Positions 36,130 to 45,535 are shown, counted from the stretch's first letter. The stretch is 64,000 bases of DNA from DAOUJI01 sp965197415 (GCA_965197415.1 OZ240207.1:1302001-1366000); one strand, 5' to 3'. Program-made: numbers and translations. Notes: generated from the letters alone by a model not told the origin.

Positions 36130-36822
36130 ATGAATGCAACACCAGACTTTTCCGAGGCTTTCTATTCGCGCAATGCGCAGCGTTACGCCGAAGTTAGCCA
36201 CAGTTTCCTCCAGTCTGTGTATATCAAAGCCTCGCATCCGGGGCTCAAGAGTGACCGGGACCTTATGGACCGGCTGCAAGAGCTAGTCCCTCCCGGATCA
36301 CGAGGACTGGATGCCGGCTGCGGTGCAGGAGCGAGGGACGTCTTCATGTACTGGGGAAAGGGGTACGATATCTATGGGGTGGACGCGGTAGAAGAAAACA
36401 TAGCCGAGGCGCGCAGGCTTCATCCGGAGATCGCGGGCAGGGTTCGCGTCGCAGACCTCCGCAAGCCCTTGCCGTATCAGGACGCATCTTTCGACTTCAT
36501 CCTGTGCAACGCGGTTATTCAGCATATAGAGCCCGAGCTAGTATTGGGGGTCATTTTGCCGGACTTCACCAGACTCCTCGACAGACTGGGCGTTCTCCAG
36601 TTGATGTTCAAAGTGGGAACGGGAATCGCAACGGTCTATGACAAGGATTACGGCACCGATAGGACATTCCAGCTTTACAGTGAGAATGAGTTACTTAAGG
36701 TCCTTGAACAACAGGGATTGAGCATAGTGCAGGCCGAGGGCGAGAAACTGGGAGGAGTTATGTACTTCACCGACCCCAAGCCCATGGACCACTGCGTCCT
36801 TTTCGCGCGGAAAACAGGATGA
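36130..36822 (+). CDS. Class I SAM-dependent methyltransferase
   Basis: A 230-residue Rossmann-fold methyltransferase. Motif I is GLDAGCGAGARDVF (about residues 58-71), followed by the acidic residue in YGVDAVEENI, a motif II-like RVADLRKPLPYQDASFDFILCNAVIQHI, and a C-terminal beta hairpin. It would transfer a methyl group from S-adenosylmethionine to a small molecule. It starts 37 bases after the sulfatase-like gene and is followed by a kinase-like gene, suggesting one transcript. Substrate unknown. Confidence 0.85.
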   Translation: MNATPDFSEAFYSRNAQRYAEVSHSFLQSVYIKASHPGLKSDRDLMDRLQELVPPGSRGLDAGCGAGARDVFMYWGKGYDIYGVDAVEENIAEARRLHPEIAGRVRVADLRKPLPYQDASFDFILCNAVIQHIEPELVLGVILPDFTRLLDRLGVLQLMFKVGTGIATVYDKDYGTDRTFQLYSENELLKVLEQQGLSIVQAEGEKLGGVMYFTDPKPMDHCVLFARKTG

Positions 36823-36876
36823 AGTCCGAAGAGCCCTGCGTCCGCGACCGAACTTGTGCCAGCCTATGGGATTAAC

Positions 36877-37974
36877 ATGGCCAGTTTGCGCGTCCCCAGA
36901 AACCTCGAAGAGATTACCCCACGTTGGTTGACCGACGCGCTGCATAGTAGAGATGCCACACGGGGCGCCCGCGTGACACGCATCTCGACAGAGACCATTA
37001 CAGGCGGAAACGGGTTTATGAACCAGGTGGCCCGACTCGAGCCCCAATACGAGGGCGACCCTACGGCCCTGCCTGCCAGCATCATAGCCAAGCTTCCCTC
37101 CGCAGACCCCTTGTTGAAGAACCTCTCAGACAGGTTGGGACATCAACGGCGCGAAGTCAGCTTCTACCAACACCTTGCGGGACGCGGACCGTTGCGGACT
37201 CCTAAGAGCTACTATTCACATACAGACCCAACGACCGGGAATACGGTTGTGCTGTTGGAGGATATGACGTGGGCCCGGCAAGGTGACAGTGTGGCGGGTT
37301 GCTCGTTGGCCGAGGCCCGTCTATGCTTGAGCGAGTTGGCCAAATTCCATGCCTCTTGGTGGGGCAACCCCTGCTTGGACCGGCTGGAGTGGGTCCCCCT
37401 GAAGGACGGTGAAACCGGCGATTACCAGGAAGTTTACGCCGATGCGTGGAAATCTCTTGTGAAAAAGAGCGAGGAGGGCATGCAGCCTGGGTTGAGACTA
37501 GTTGGTGAACGCCTAGCCGTTGATATTCCGAAGATAAAGGCCACACTCACCAGACATCCTCGCACCATGGTTCATGGTGACTATCGCCTGGACAATTGCT
37601 TCTTTCCCCATTCGCCGGGTCGCGGACCGCTTACTGTCATCGATTGGGAGTTCTGTACGCGCAGCAGGGGTGTCTACGACGTGGCTACCTTCGTCAGTGA
37701 AGCGTTCTCCCCGGGCCAGCGACGAGACCACGAGATCGGTCTCCTGCGAAGCTATCACAACACACTGATCCGCTGCGGCGTGAGCGGTTACTCGTTCGAA
37801 GAGTGCTTACATGATTACCGGCTATCCATGATGGAAGTTCTCGTCTTCTGGGTGGTCACAGGGGGACACTGCAACTTCGATGGTCTACGGGCCAAAAAGT
37901 ACCTGTACAACACATTGCGGCGCCTCGACGCCGCGATATCAGACCTCGAATGCACAGAACTGCTTTCCGCCTAA
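36877..37974 (+). CDS. Aminoglycoside phosphotransferase/CHK-like small-molecule kinase
   Basis: A 365-residue protein-kinase-like fold of the APH/ecdysteroid-kinase-like group. Visible are an N lobe with TGGNGFMNQVARL and the Lys in IIAKLP, a LLEDM hinge, the catalytic loop VHGDYRLDNCFF (around residue 232) and the metal motif VIDWEFC. It would phosphorylate a hydroxylated small molecule. I use the ATG; an in-frame GTG seven codons upstream is possible, and neither has a clear ribosome site. Third gene of the run after the methyltransferase. Substrate unknown. Confidence 0.8.
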   Translation: MASLRVPRNLEEITPRWLTDALHSRDATRGARVTRISTETITGGNGFMNQVARLEPQYEGDPTALPASIIAKLPSADPLLKNLSDRLGHQRREVSFYQHLAGRGPLRTPKSYYSHTDPTTGNTVVLLEDMTWARQGDSVAGCSLAEARLCLSELAKFHASWWGNPCLDRLEWVPLKDGETGDYQEVYADAWKSLVKKSEEGMQPGLRLVGERLAVDIPKIKATLTRHPRTMVHGDYRLDNCFFPHSPGRGPLTVIDWEFCTRSRGVYDVATFVSEAFSPGQRRDHEIGLLRSYHNTLIRCGVSGYSFEECLHDYRLSMMEVLVFWVVTGGHCNFDGLRAKKYLYNTLRRLDAAISDLECTELLSA

Positions 37975-38349
37975 GACCAAAGAGGTCTGCCAACAGAATT
38001 TCCAAAGTGGCGCTCTGCACTAACTACAGTCAGCGACGGCCGAGATTGGTGGGTCTAAGGGGACTGTACACAGTACCGTTTTCGAGCTTGTTGTCAAATT
38101 ACGGGCTCTGCAAAGTTTACGAAAAGGTAGCTGCGAATTAGGGCACGCCGTAATTTCCATACGGTGACCAGTCCGAATCCCCTTTTACCTGTCATGGCTA
38201 GGCAAGAGTGCTATGGTATCATTACAATTCGGCCCAACCCAACTCACGTGACTCATCGACCAGCCAGCGATATGCCAGTTCTGTTGCTGGCAGAGGTTCA
38301 TATACGTCAAGGCCAGACATACCAAACATGGGGTCCCCCTGAGCAGTTC
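37975..38349. other. Intergenic stretch
   Basis: Nothing recognisable apart from a short palindrome ACTGT-AC-ACAGT near 38064. It leads into a decayed gene. Confidence 0.35.
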
Positions 38350-38600
38350 CAATGCTGTTCCGCCACTTGGAACTCCGCCGTCGACTTCACGCCAGCCCGC
38401 AAGGAACGAGTGCGCCAGATGAAAAGTTCAACCGATGGTACAACGACTTCCACATCCCAGACATGCTGTACACCGGCCTGTACTACACTGCCAATCGGTA
38501 CGAAAGTCTAAACATGCAGGGTTCGATGGAAGCAGTAGGGTCGAATGTTCGTCGGCCTGTCACCGATTTACACTCTAGCGACGAGGCATATCTGGCCCGC
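38350..38600 (+). pseudogene. Decayed EthD/dimeric alpha-beta-barrel-like gene
   Basis: One frame gives DEKFNRWYNDFHIPDML then YTANRYESLN, the core of a family of small EthD-like proteins (FNxWYNxxHxPDML...ARYE). The preceding stretch, SAVDFTPARKERVRQ, looks coding in a different frame, so at least one frameshift separates them, and no intact start or end is found. The downstream part runs into the 3' end of the NHL gene on the opposite strand. Confidence 0.5.
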
Positions 38601-38681
38601 GGGCTAGCAGACTCATCAAAGACGCCGGTTGGTCGGTGGGGTCTTCCTCACCGGACTGGCCGACCGCTTGACGTGACTATT

Positions 38682-39719
38682 CTACCTGTTTACGCGGACG
38701 AACTTCTGGAACGTACGCTGCCCTCGGTCTACACCCATTACGGCCTCGCACACCTCGGCCACGTAGAGGCTCCCCTCAGAGTCCACAGCGAGGCCGTGGG
38801 GAGCGCCGAAAAGGCCCGGGCCCGGATCGTTCTTCACAACACCTTTGGCCATAGGATACCCATCGGGCATCAAAGCGGGGTCCCGGCTGGGGGAATCGGG
38901 CAGCCCTAACCCCTCCACGCCGTAGCCTCCGATGCCGGGGCGATCATCCAACTCCAGCCCATCCTCATCGCCCCAGCGAGCCAGCAACTCTCCCTCCGGG
39001 GTGAGGATGCTTACCCTGTGGCGCAGTTCCGCCACGTAGAAGTTCCCGTCGGGCCCGCGGCGCACGTGGTTGGGCATGTGCAAGCCTTCCCACCTGCCCA
39101 GGAACTCCCCTTCCTTGGTAAAGAACTGCACGCAACAGTTGTAACGATCGGCCACGTATATTTTGTCGTTGTCGGTGCGGTCTATGAACAGGCTATGGAT
39201 GCAATTGAACTGCCCGGGCCCCGTGCCGTGGCTGCCGAAGGAGTACTTCAGCTTGCCGTAGGGATCGAAGCAGTGGACCCGGGAGTTCCGGTAGCCGTCT
39301 GAGCCGAAGAGGTCCCCGTTGGACGCGACTGACAGATGGGTCGGCATATTGAAAGGGTCTCCGCTCTGCACAGGCGCATTCTGGTTGGCGCGCCCAAGTG
39401 TAAGGAGAAGCTTCCCCTCTTTGGTCCAGACCTTCAGGGTGTGGTTCTGGTTGTCGGCGGTGTATACGTTCCCGTCGGGGCCGATGGTAATGCCATGGGG
39501 GGCGCCGAAATCGTCTCCCATGCGGCCCCAGGAGTCCAGAAAGGCGCCGTTCTTGTCGAAGATGAAGACCACCGCGTAGGCGCTGCGGGTGAGCAAGTAA
39601 ACGTTGTCGTCATCATCCACGGCCACGTCGGGGCCGTCGATGAACGCGGCCCTGCGAGGCCGCTTGAAGAAAGGCTCCACCACCTCGTACCGAAAGTCAC
39701 CTTCGCCGAATGTCGTCAT
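38682..39719 (-). CDS. NHL-repeat beta-propeller (PAL-like), module 2
   Basis: A 345-residue six-bladed propeller with repeated GAPHGITIGPDGNVYTAD-type NHL units (about 30-150), then FGSHGTGPGQFNCIHSLF, IYVADRYNCCVQFFTKEG and a final APHGLAVDSEGSLYVAE. The repeats resemble the lyase domain of peptidyl-alpha-hydroxyglycine alpha-amidating lyase, which uses Zn or Ca. No signal peptide, so cytosolic. Nearly the same as the module 3 copy. It lies downstream of the binding-protein gene on the same strand; role unknown, possibly a lyase or lactonase. Confidence 0.82.
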   Translation of the reverse strand: MTTFGEGDFRYEVVEPFFKRPRRAAFIDGPDVAVDDDDNVYLLTRSAYAVVFIFDKNGAFLDSWGRMGDDFGAPHGITIGPDGNVYTADNQNHTLKVWTKEGKLLLTLGRANQNAPVQSGDPFNMPTHLSVASNGDLFGSDGYRNSRVHCFDPYGKLKYSFGSHGTGPGQFNCIHSLFIDRTDNDKIYVADRYNCCVQFFTKEGEFLGRWEGLHMPNHVRRGPDGNFYVAELRHRVSILTPEGELLARWGDEDGLELDDRPGIGGYGVEGLGLPDSPSRDPALMPDGYPMAKGVVKNDPGPGLFGAPHGLAVDSEGSLYVAEVCEAVMGVDRGQRTFQKFVRVNR

Positions 39720-39794
39720 AGTTCAACGCCCTTCCCGCAGTCTCACGGCTAGGCCGCCATTGGCCCCTGAGGCACACGCCTAGTTCCGAGCCAA

Positions 39795-41894
39795 CTATGG
39801 GTTCACTAACCAGAGATGCTCTGCCTTACTCTCGATATACCCACTTTGGGTCGGCATCTGCCCAGCCACTTTGTCCCGGTTGAACACTCGGGAGAAGGTC
39901 TTCACGAAAGCTAGAATCCAGTTGCTGTCCTTGGTCATGGTGATTATCTCTATTTCGCGTACTATCTGACGTCTCTCGAAGGTGTCGAGAGTCCGGCTTT
40001 GCTCCTTGACCAAACCCTCTAGGTCCTCCGGACCGGGGTACACCCAGTTCAGGGGGTTGTTAGGGGCATCGGTCCTGTAGAAAAGGTCCAGGGAGTTGTT
40101 GGGGGTAACCACGCCGGCGCCGCTGCCCGCGATTATCATATCGAAGTTCCCCGCTGCCTGGGCTTCTACTCTACCCTGCCGGTCCAGGACTATGGTCGTC
40201 AAGTTGATGTTGAAGATCTCCTTCAGCTGCTGCTTATACGCTGCAGCCAACTCGTTATCGCCTTGCTCAGTTCTATGTATGAGTGAGGTATCGAAGCCAT
40301 CAGGATAGCCTGCTTCCGTAAGCAGCGCCTTGGCTGCGGCTATATCCTGGTCCTTTGGAGTCCTGTACCCGGGAAGGGTCGCTATTTCTTCGGCGGACAT
40401 GGTAAGCGGATGTCCCGGGGCCCCTGCCGTTGTCCCAATGATACCCTCCCCAGCCCAGCCAACCGCGTTGAGATTCTGTCGGTCCATTCCGAGCATGAGG
40501 GCTCTTCGAACCAAGGGATTGTCGAAAGGAGGCTTGGAGGTATTCAGCAAGATGCCATTCGGGCAACAGGGAACCGGATAAGCGACAAACTTGCCGTTCC
40601 CCCTCTCTACCATTTCCTTGAGCTGTCCCGGACCCATCTGGGCGCTGCTTTGCCATAGCACAACCCAGATCTGCTCAGCTTCCCAAGCAGCCTGGGATGC
40701 CGTAGGGTCTTGAATGACATGGTATTCCATACCGTCCGTGTAAGGCAGCTTACGGCCATCAGGGTCTTTCTTCCAGTAGGTGGGGTTCGCCTCGTAGGTC
40801 CAATTATCCTTGTCCAATACCTTGGTGACCTTGTACGGGCCCGATCCCATAACGCTCTCGATCCCAGTATCGAATTCGAACTTGTCGTCGCCAGCGGCCG
40901 TCGCCTTGTCCAACGCCAGGTAATGGGCTTTGGGAACAAAGGTGAAATGGTCGTTGGCCATATACTGGACGAAGTCTCCCCATGGCGCGAATAGATGGAC
41001 CCTCACCGTCGTGGCGTCTAAGGCCTCGGACTTTTCATATTGTTGTTTGAGGAACCGGTTGGCCTCCCACTGTATCGTGTCATGGTCCTCACTCCTGCCC
41101 GTCATTCGGTCAAGGCTATAGGAGACGTCCTCGGCGGTGACCTGTGAGCCATCCCACCAGGTGGCGTGGGGCTTTATCTTGAAATCCCACACCTTGCCCT
41201 CTTCGTCAACTTGCTCCCAGCTTTCGGCCACGTCCCCCCATATGTCGAACCTGTCGAAGGTGAATGGGTTGAATTGGAGAAAGGAGTTGTACATCGGGCT
41301 AAACTGAGGGGTGTTAATCACGTTCCCGTGGGGGTTCCAAGTGCGTATGGGGAACTGGTGGTGGACCTGGATGACGCCGCCGTACTTGGGCTCTCCGAAG
41401 TCCGTGATCCTGGGACCGAAGACACCGTATCCAATGGCCCCCTCAGAGAGAGCACGGACTTCTTCTGACGGCGCCGCCGTGGGCAAAGCTTTCACCACAG
41501 CCTCTTCTACGGCTTTCTGAATTTCCTCTTGGCTTATGCCAGGCTGGGCCTGTAGCGCCTTCTCGATGGCCATCACCACATCTTCTTGGCTAACCCCAGG
41601 TTGCTGCGCCTCCATCGCCGACTTAATGGCCGATGCCACGTCCCCCGAAGTCACTCCGGGTTGCGCGGCCAGGGCTTTGGCGACCGCTGACGCCACATCA
41701 TCAGCGGTCGCCCCTCCGGACTGAGCGGAAATGGCTTGCTGCACTATACCGGCCACGTCGATTGGGGTTGGAGTCGGTTGTGGGGTGGGTTGCGGTGTCG
41801 GCTCGTCGGCCCCACAGGCAACCGCAATCAGCATCAACAACAGAACTGGTACAATCAATATGAACTGGGGCTTCAAAATCCAGCGATATGCCAT
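39795..41894 (-). CDS. ABC transporter substrate-binding lipoprotein with helical-repeat spacer (module 2)
   Basis: A 699-residue SBP_bac_5 receptor. Lipobox LIAVACG with Cys27, then PTPQPTPQPTPTP, then residues 46-137 made of four to five units of about 19-20 residues of the form PGVSxxDVxxAIxxALxAQ, likely short amphipathic helices. The leader motif EGAIGYGVFGPRITDFGEP follows. Core: GSQVTAEDVSYSLDRM and GSGPYKVTKV; VPCCPNG; ending GQMPTQSGYIESKAEHLW. GTGAGGT precedes the ATG. Paired with permeases at 44572-46495. Confidence 0.9.
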   Translation of the reverse strand: MAYRWILKPQFILIVPVLLLMLIAVACGADEPTPQPTPQPTPTPIDVAGIVQQAISAQSGGATADDVASAVAKALAAQPGVTSGDVASAIKSAMEAQQPGVSQEDVVMAIEKALQAQPGISQEEIQKAVEEAVVKALPTAAPSEEVRALSEGAIGYGVFGPRITDFGEPKYGGVIQVHHQFPIRTWNPHGNVINTPQFSPMYNSFLQFNPFTFDRFDIWGDVAESWEQVDEEGKVWDFKIKPHATWWDGSQVTAEDVSYSLDRMTGRSEDHDTIQWEANRFLKQQYEKSEALDATTVRVHLFAPWGDFVQYMANDHFTFVPKAHYLALDKATAAGDDKFEFDTGIESVMGSGPYKVTKVLDKDNWTYEANPTYWKKDPDGRKLPYTDGMEYHVIQDPTASQAAWEAEQIWVVLWQSSAQMGPGQLKEMVERGNGKFVAYPVPCCPNGILLNTSKPPFDNPLVRRALMLGMDRQNLNAVGWAGEGIIGTTAGAPGHPLTMSAEEIATLPGYRTPKDQDIAAAKALLTEAGYPDGFDTSLIHRTEQGDNELAAAYKQQLKEIFNINLTTIVLDRQGRVEAQAAGNFDMIIAGSGAGVVTPNNSLDLFYRTDAPNNPLNWVYPGPEDLEGLVKEQSRTLDTFERRQIVREIEIITMTKDSNWILAFVKTFSRVFNRDKVAGQMPTQSGYIESKAEHLWLVNP

Positions 41895-41936
41895 GACTTA
41901 CCTCACTATTTTCACGAATGAAAAGGAATTCAGCAC

Positions 41937-41966
41937 ACGGTATCACTGCGGTGATTGTCGTGTCAA
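41937..41966 (-). promoter_or_regulatory. Promoter with dyad in spacer (module 2 binding protein)
   Basis: Minus strand: TTGACA (41961-41966), 18 bases, TACCGT (41937-41942). The spacer holds ATCAC-CGCA-GTGAT. The downstream leader (44 bases to the ATG) differs at only two positions from the module 3 copy. Confidence 0.6.
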
Positions 41967-42069
41967 ACCAGATGTCCTCGGCCAGTGGAGTAGTGACACC
42001 TGGCTCCCTTCCCTCTCGTGGAACACCCGTACGATGGAAGCCTCTCCGCTTGGGCCGTCAACCAACCGT

Positions 42070-43032
42070 CTAACGCCGCGGAGGAACGGGCGCCCCTGGG
42101 ATTTTCATCTGAATCCGCCCCATGCTTTCCAGGCCTGTATAGAACAGGGTCTTCCAGTCATCTCCACCCCACCCCACGTTGGCTATCTGTTCCTCCCAAG
42201 GGAGGATCTGCCGGAAGGGCGGTTCCTTGATCCAAATGGTACCCAGATGCTTGCCTGCCGGGTCAACGATCCAGATGCCGCCGGGCCCTGCTAAATACAG
42301 GTTGCCCTCGCTGTCCACTTTCATACCATCGAAGACCCCCGGCGGGTCGGACTCCTTCATCTGGTATACAACACGACCCGAGGGCCTGCTGATGGACCCG
42401 TTGGCCATAAGGTCATAGCCCCACACCTGCCGGTTGCGACTGTGGATCAGATAGAGGATACGTTCGTCGGGAGACAGGGCGAGGCCGTTGGGCGACCCGA
42501 AATCCAGCAATAAGACTACTTCGCCAAGGTCTGGGGTGACCAGGTAATAGCCCGCGACGTCCAGGTCCAATCCCGGGGCCGGCGCCCCAGGGTCGGAGAA
42601 GTAGATGCATCCATCTGACCTCGCCGCGACGTCGTTGGGGTGGTTCAGCCGCCTGCCCTGATACCGGTTGGCTGCGACGGTGGTGGAGCCGTCGTGCTCG
42701 ATACGGGCCACCCGCCGTGCGCCCTGCTCGCAGGCCAAGAGGCGACCTTGGGGGTCCCGGGTGAGCCCGTTGGCGTAGTTTGTAGGCTCATGGAAAACCG
42801 AGATGCCTTCGCCGGGGGCCCACTTTATCCTACGGTTATGACCGATGTCGCTGAAGAGGAGATAACCACCCTCTGCAATCCAGACAGGACCTTCGGGGTT
42901 GGGAAAGATTCCGGCGCGTCGAGAGTCTTGATCGGGGGACTCTTCGGGGCCGTATCCGATGCTTAAGACCTCGTGCTCCTCATCCGATGAAACGATGCGG
43001 TCCAGTTCGGGTGAAACCCGCTCAATCGGCAT
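42070..43032 (-). CDS. SMP-30/gluconolactonase family lactonase, module 2
   Basis: A 320-residue cytosolic six-bladed propeller with the family's metal-site motifs: EGPVWIAEGGYLLFSDIGHN, NYANGLTRDPQGRLLACE, LNHPNDVAARSDG, SPNGLALSPDERILY and GVFDGMKVDSEGNLY. It would open a lactone. AGGAGGG precedes the ATG. It lies downstream of the dehydrogenase on the minus strand, the reverse of the order in modules 1 and 3; a broken SMP-30 piece marks the ancestral position upstream. Confidence 0.88.
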   Translation of the reverse strand: MPIERVSPELDRIVSSDEEHEVLSIGYGPEESPDQDSRRAGIFPNPEGPVWIAEGGYLLFSDIGHNRRIKWAPGEGISVFHEPTNYANGLTRDPQGRLLACEQGARRVARIEHDGSTTVAANRYQGRRLNHPNDVAARSDGCIYFSDPGAPAPGLDLDVAGYYLVTPDLGEVVLLLDFGSPNGLALSPDERILYLIHSRNRQVWGYDLMANGSISRPSGRVVYQMKESDPPGVFDGMKVDSEGNLYLAGPGGIWIVDPAGKHLGTIWIKEPPFRQILPWEEQIANVGWGGDDWKTLFYTGLESMGRIQMKIPGAPVPPRR

Positions 43033-43340
43033 AGAACCCTCCTAACCTTGCCACTAATTGGTCTTGTCGCCTAGTATCCTCTCAAACAGGATCCGACTCT
43101 CGCCAACCGCGTCCGCTTGCCGGACTCCGACGGTATCCAAGGCGAGATTCTCCAGATAAACATCGTCTGCCCTTGAATCCATCGCGTCTCGATGGCGGTC
43201 GAAGGTTAGCAAAATCATTAATCCGGTCGATTCCCACCTATGCGTCTTAAGGTTCCTGGTCTTCACCCTGGCCAGCGCCCGTGCCGACTCATTGGTCTCT
43301 CTTGTGAAGTGATCTGGGGATGCCCTGTGCCTGTCTTCCC
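43033..43340. other. Intergenic stretch
   Basis: About 300 bases between the dehydrogenase and SMP-30 genes. A 96-codon minus-strand frame starting TTG, overlapping the dehydrogenase stop by four bases, fills it, but it has no ribosome site, motif or convincing composition. Confidence 0.35.
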
Positions 43341-44327
43341 TCAATTTTCGGCTGTGATGACCGCCAACGGAGGCTCTCCCGACAGAACACGCCGTATGTT
43401 AGCCAAGACGAACTCGGTGCCCCGCTGCTGGCTCTCTAGGGTGCCCCCGCTGTGAGGGGTGATGATCACGTTGTCCAGGTCGAATAGCGGGTTGTCGGGA
43501 AAAGGGGGCTCCGGGTCGGTTACATCCAACGCCGCTCCGGCGATCTCCTTGTTCTTCAGGGCCTTCAACAGCGCCTCTTCGTCCACCACACCTCCACGGC
43601 ACGTGTTGATAAGATATGCAGTTGGCTTCATCATCTGCAACTGCCTCTCCCCGATCATCTTCCGCGTGGCGGAGAGGAGGGGCACGTGCAGGCTCACGAA
43701 GTCCGACTCGCGCAGCAACCCTTCAAAGGAAACGGGCTCGGCGTTGAGCTCCTCCTGCACGTCCCTGGGCACCTCCAGAGAGTCGTAATATATGGTCCTG
43801 GTGTCAAATCCCCTGAGCAACCGGGCTACATTCTTGCCGATGCGGCCGAGTCCCACGATGCCGACTGTTCTACCAGTGATCTCTATGGCGGGTAGACTCA
43901 CCAGCCCCTGGTTCCAGCGCCGCTCCTTGTGCACGTTGTACCACTGGTTCATCAGGTTCCGGCAGACGGCGATCATGAGCCCGATGGTTTTCTCGGCCAT
44001 AGAGTTGGCGTTGGAGCCCCCATTGTTAGCGACAGGTATGCCCATCTCGCCCAAGGCCACGAGGTCCAGCATCTCGTTGCCGGCGCTGGCAGACTGAACC
44101 AGCTTCACGTTGTGGCAGCTCCTGAGGAAGTCGAAGTCCACAGTCTCGTCCACGACGATAATAGCCTGCACGTCTGTGCAAAGGCGAATTTTCTCCTCTT
44201 CGGGAAGGGCAGCGTCCACTACCAGGACGTCCAGATCGGGCGGCGCTTGGGATACCCACCTGGGACCAGAGGTCGGCCCGTAACGGGGCCCGGCGAGGAA
44301 GGCTACTTTGGGCTTGGCAATCGTCAT
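43341..44327 (-). CDS. D-isomer-specific 2-hydroxyacid dehydrogenase, module 2
   Basis: A 328-residue paralogue of the module 1 enzyme with the same length. N terminus MTIAKPKVAFLAGPRYG; TVGIVGLGRIGKNVARLL for NAD(P); catalytic Arg in LINTCRGGVVDE, Glu in TDPEPPFPDNPLF, His in IITPHSG. AAAGGAG precedes the ATG; an open frame of 20 more codons upstream is not needed. Short AC-AAGG repeats lie just upstream (44385-44410). Cytosolic oxidation or reduction of a 2-hydroxy/2-oxo acid. Confidence 0.88.
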   Translation of the reverse strand: MTIAKPKVAFLAGPRYGPTSGPRWVSQAPPDLDVLVVDAALPEEEKIRLCTDVQAIIVVDETVDFDFLRSCHNVKLVQSASAGNEMLDLVALGEMGIPVANNGGSNANSMAEKTIGLMIAVCRNLMNQWYNVHKERRWNQGLVSLPAIEITGRTVGIVGLGRIGKNVARLLRGFDTRTIYYDSLEVPRDVQEELNAEPVSFEGLLRESDFVSLHVPLLSATRKMIGERQLQMMKPTAYLINTCRGGVVDEEALLKALKNKEIAGAALDVTDPEPPFPDNPLFDLDNVIITPHSGGTLESQQRGTEFVLANIRRVLSGEPPLAVITAEN

Positions 44328-44411
44328 GTCGGCTCCTTTGTATCGGGGGTACTCGAATGGGGGGCGAGAACTAGGATAAAACCCCATTCCTTGTCCCTTG
44401 TTCCTTGTGCC

Positions 44412-44536
44412 CTATTCTCTGTTCACGGTGTCGACCGGATCCGGATAAAGAATCTCCTCATCTGGGGGCATATTCAGACCATTCACTGAGGTAAAGTTCC
44501 GCATGAGCAAGGTAATGTACCCCAAGTCCAGACCTT
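44412..44536 (-). pseudogene. Broken SMP-30 lactonase fragment
   Basis: Minus-strand translation gives LDLGYITLLMRNFTSVNGL then PDEEILYPDPVDTVNRE and a stop. The intact module 1 lactonase has PDLGDITLLIRDFTSPNGL and PDEKILYLVHARNRQ. It is therefore a remnant of about 40 codons, placed just upstream of the dehydrogenase, where modules 1 and 3 keep a whole SMP-30 gene. Confidence 0.75.
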
Positions 44537-44571
44537 CCCCCGCGGCGCCGTGCGAGACTGACCGCAGCCGA

Positions 44572-45489
44572 TCACCGGCTGCCCCGTAGCCGGGGGTCCC
44601 ACATATCACGCAGGGCGTCGCCTAGCATGTTAAATGCGAAAACCACGAGGCCTATTGCGATGGTGGGGTAAGCTACAAGCGTAGGGGAAATCCTCAGGAA
44701 GCGGTAGGTCTGGCCGCCCATCATGCCGCCCCAGGAGGGTTCGGACTCCGGAGCGCCCAGACCCAGGAAGCTCAAGGAGCTTTCGATGATGATGGCAGCT
44801 CCCAACGTTACTGAGGCCATGATGAATATGAGAGAGAGACAGCTAGGGAGAACGTGCCTCAAGACGATGCGCCAGTACCCTGCCCCGACGGCCCTGGCAG
44901 CGGTCACGTAGTCCATGGGTATAATGGTGAGGGCCTGGGACCGGACAGCCCTGGCCGTGGGTGGAATGATAGTAATGGTGATGGCTATGATGACGTTTTC
45001 AAGGGAGGCGCCCATGGTGGCCATAATGGCCAGCGCAAGTATCAAGTTGGGGAAGGCCATCAGGGCATCGATGACGCGCTGGAGAATCAAGTCTAGTGCG
45101 CCGCCGCGGGTCGCGCTGACAATGCCCACGGCGCTTCCGATGGTGATCCCCAATAAACAAGATACCATGCTGACGTAGAGGGAGATACGAGCCCCGTAGA
45201 TGAGGCGGCTCAGGACGTCACGCCCCAGGTAGTCGCCGCCCAGGATGTGCCCATCCTTCCCATGGCCAATGAAGAAGGCATCGGGATCGACGGAGTAGGG
45301 GTCTGATGGCGCCAGGACGGGGGCCAGTATCGCCACCAGTATCAACAGGACGATGATCACCGCACTGAAGGCTCCCACCGGCTGGCGCACCGCGAAGGCA
45401 GCCAGGGGACGGCCGATCTTCGCCAGCCAGCCCCCCACAGTTGGAGCCAGAAACCGCTCGGCCCTTCTCGACTCTACCTGTTCACTCAC
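44572..45489 (-). CDS. dppC: ABC transporter permease, DppC type (module 2)
   Basis: A 305-residue DppC-type permease beginning with GTG (MSEQVESRRAERFLAP), with RQPVGAFSAVIIVLLILVAI, LGRDVLSRLIYGARIS, EAA loop DYVTAARAVGAGYWRIVLRHVLPS, SSLSFLGLGAPESEPSWGGM, ending DALRDMWDPRLRGS. It starts 46 bases after the DppB stop. Very similar to the module 3 copy over its whole length. No ATPase gene follows. Confidence 0.9.
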   Translation of the reverse strand: MSEQVESRRAERFLAPTVGGWLAKIGRPLAAFAVRQPVGAFSAVIIVLLILVAILAPVLAPSDPYSVDPDAFFIGHGKDGHILGGDYLGRDVLSRLIYGARISLYVSMVSCLLGITIGSAVGIVSATRGGALDLILQRVIDALMAFPNLILALAIMATMGASLENVIIAITITIIPPTARAVRSQALTIIPMDYVTAARAVGAGYWRIVLRHVLPSCLSLIFIMASVTLGAAIIIESSLSFLGLGAPESEPSWGGMMGGQTYRFLRISPTLVAYPTIAIGLVVFAFNMLGDALRDMWDPRLRGSR

Positions 45490-45535
45490 GGGCCGTCTCC
45501 CATCAATCTATATTGATGTGTCTCTCTGGTGATCG

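Noticed and set aside
43054..43344. A 96-codon minus-strand frame after the dehydrogenase
   Set aside because: TTG start, no ribosome site, no motif and unconvincing composition; noted only as intergenic.
44385..44410. Short repeated ACAAGG-type units upstream of the module 2 dehydrogenase
   Set aside because: Only three imperfect units; too short to call a tandem repeat of interest.
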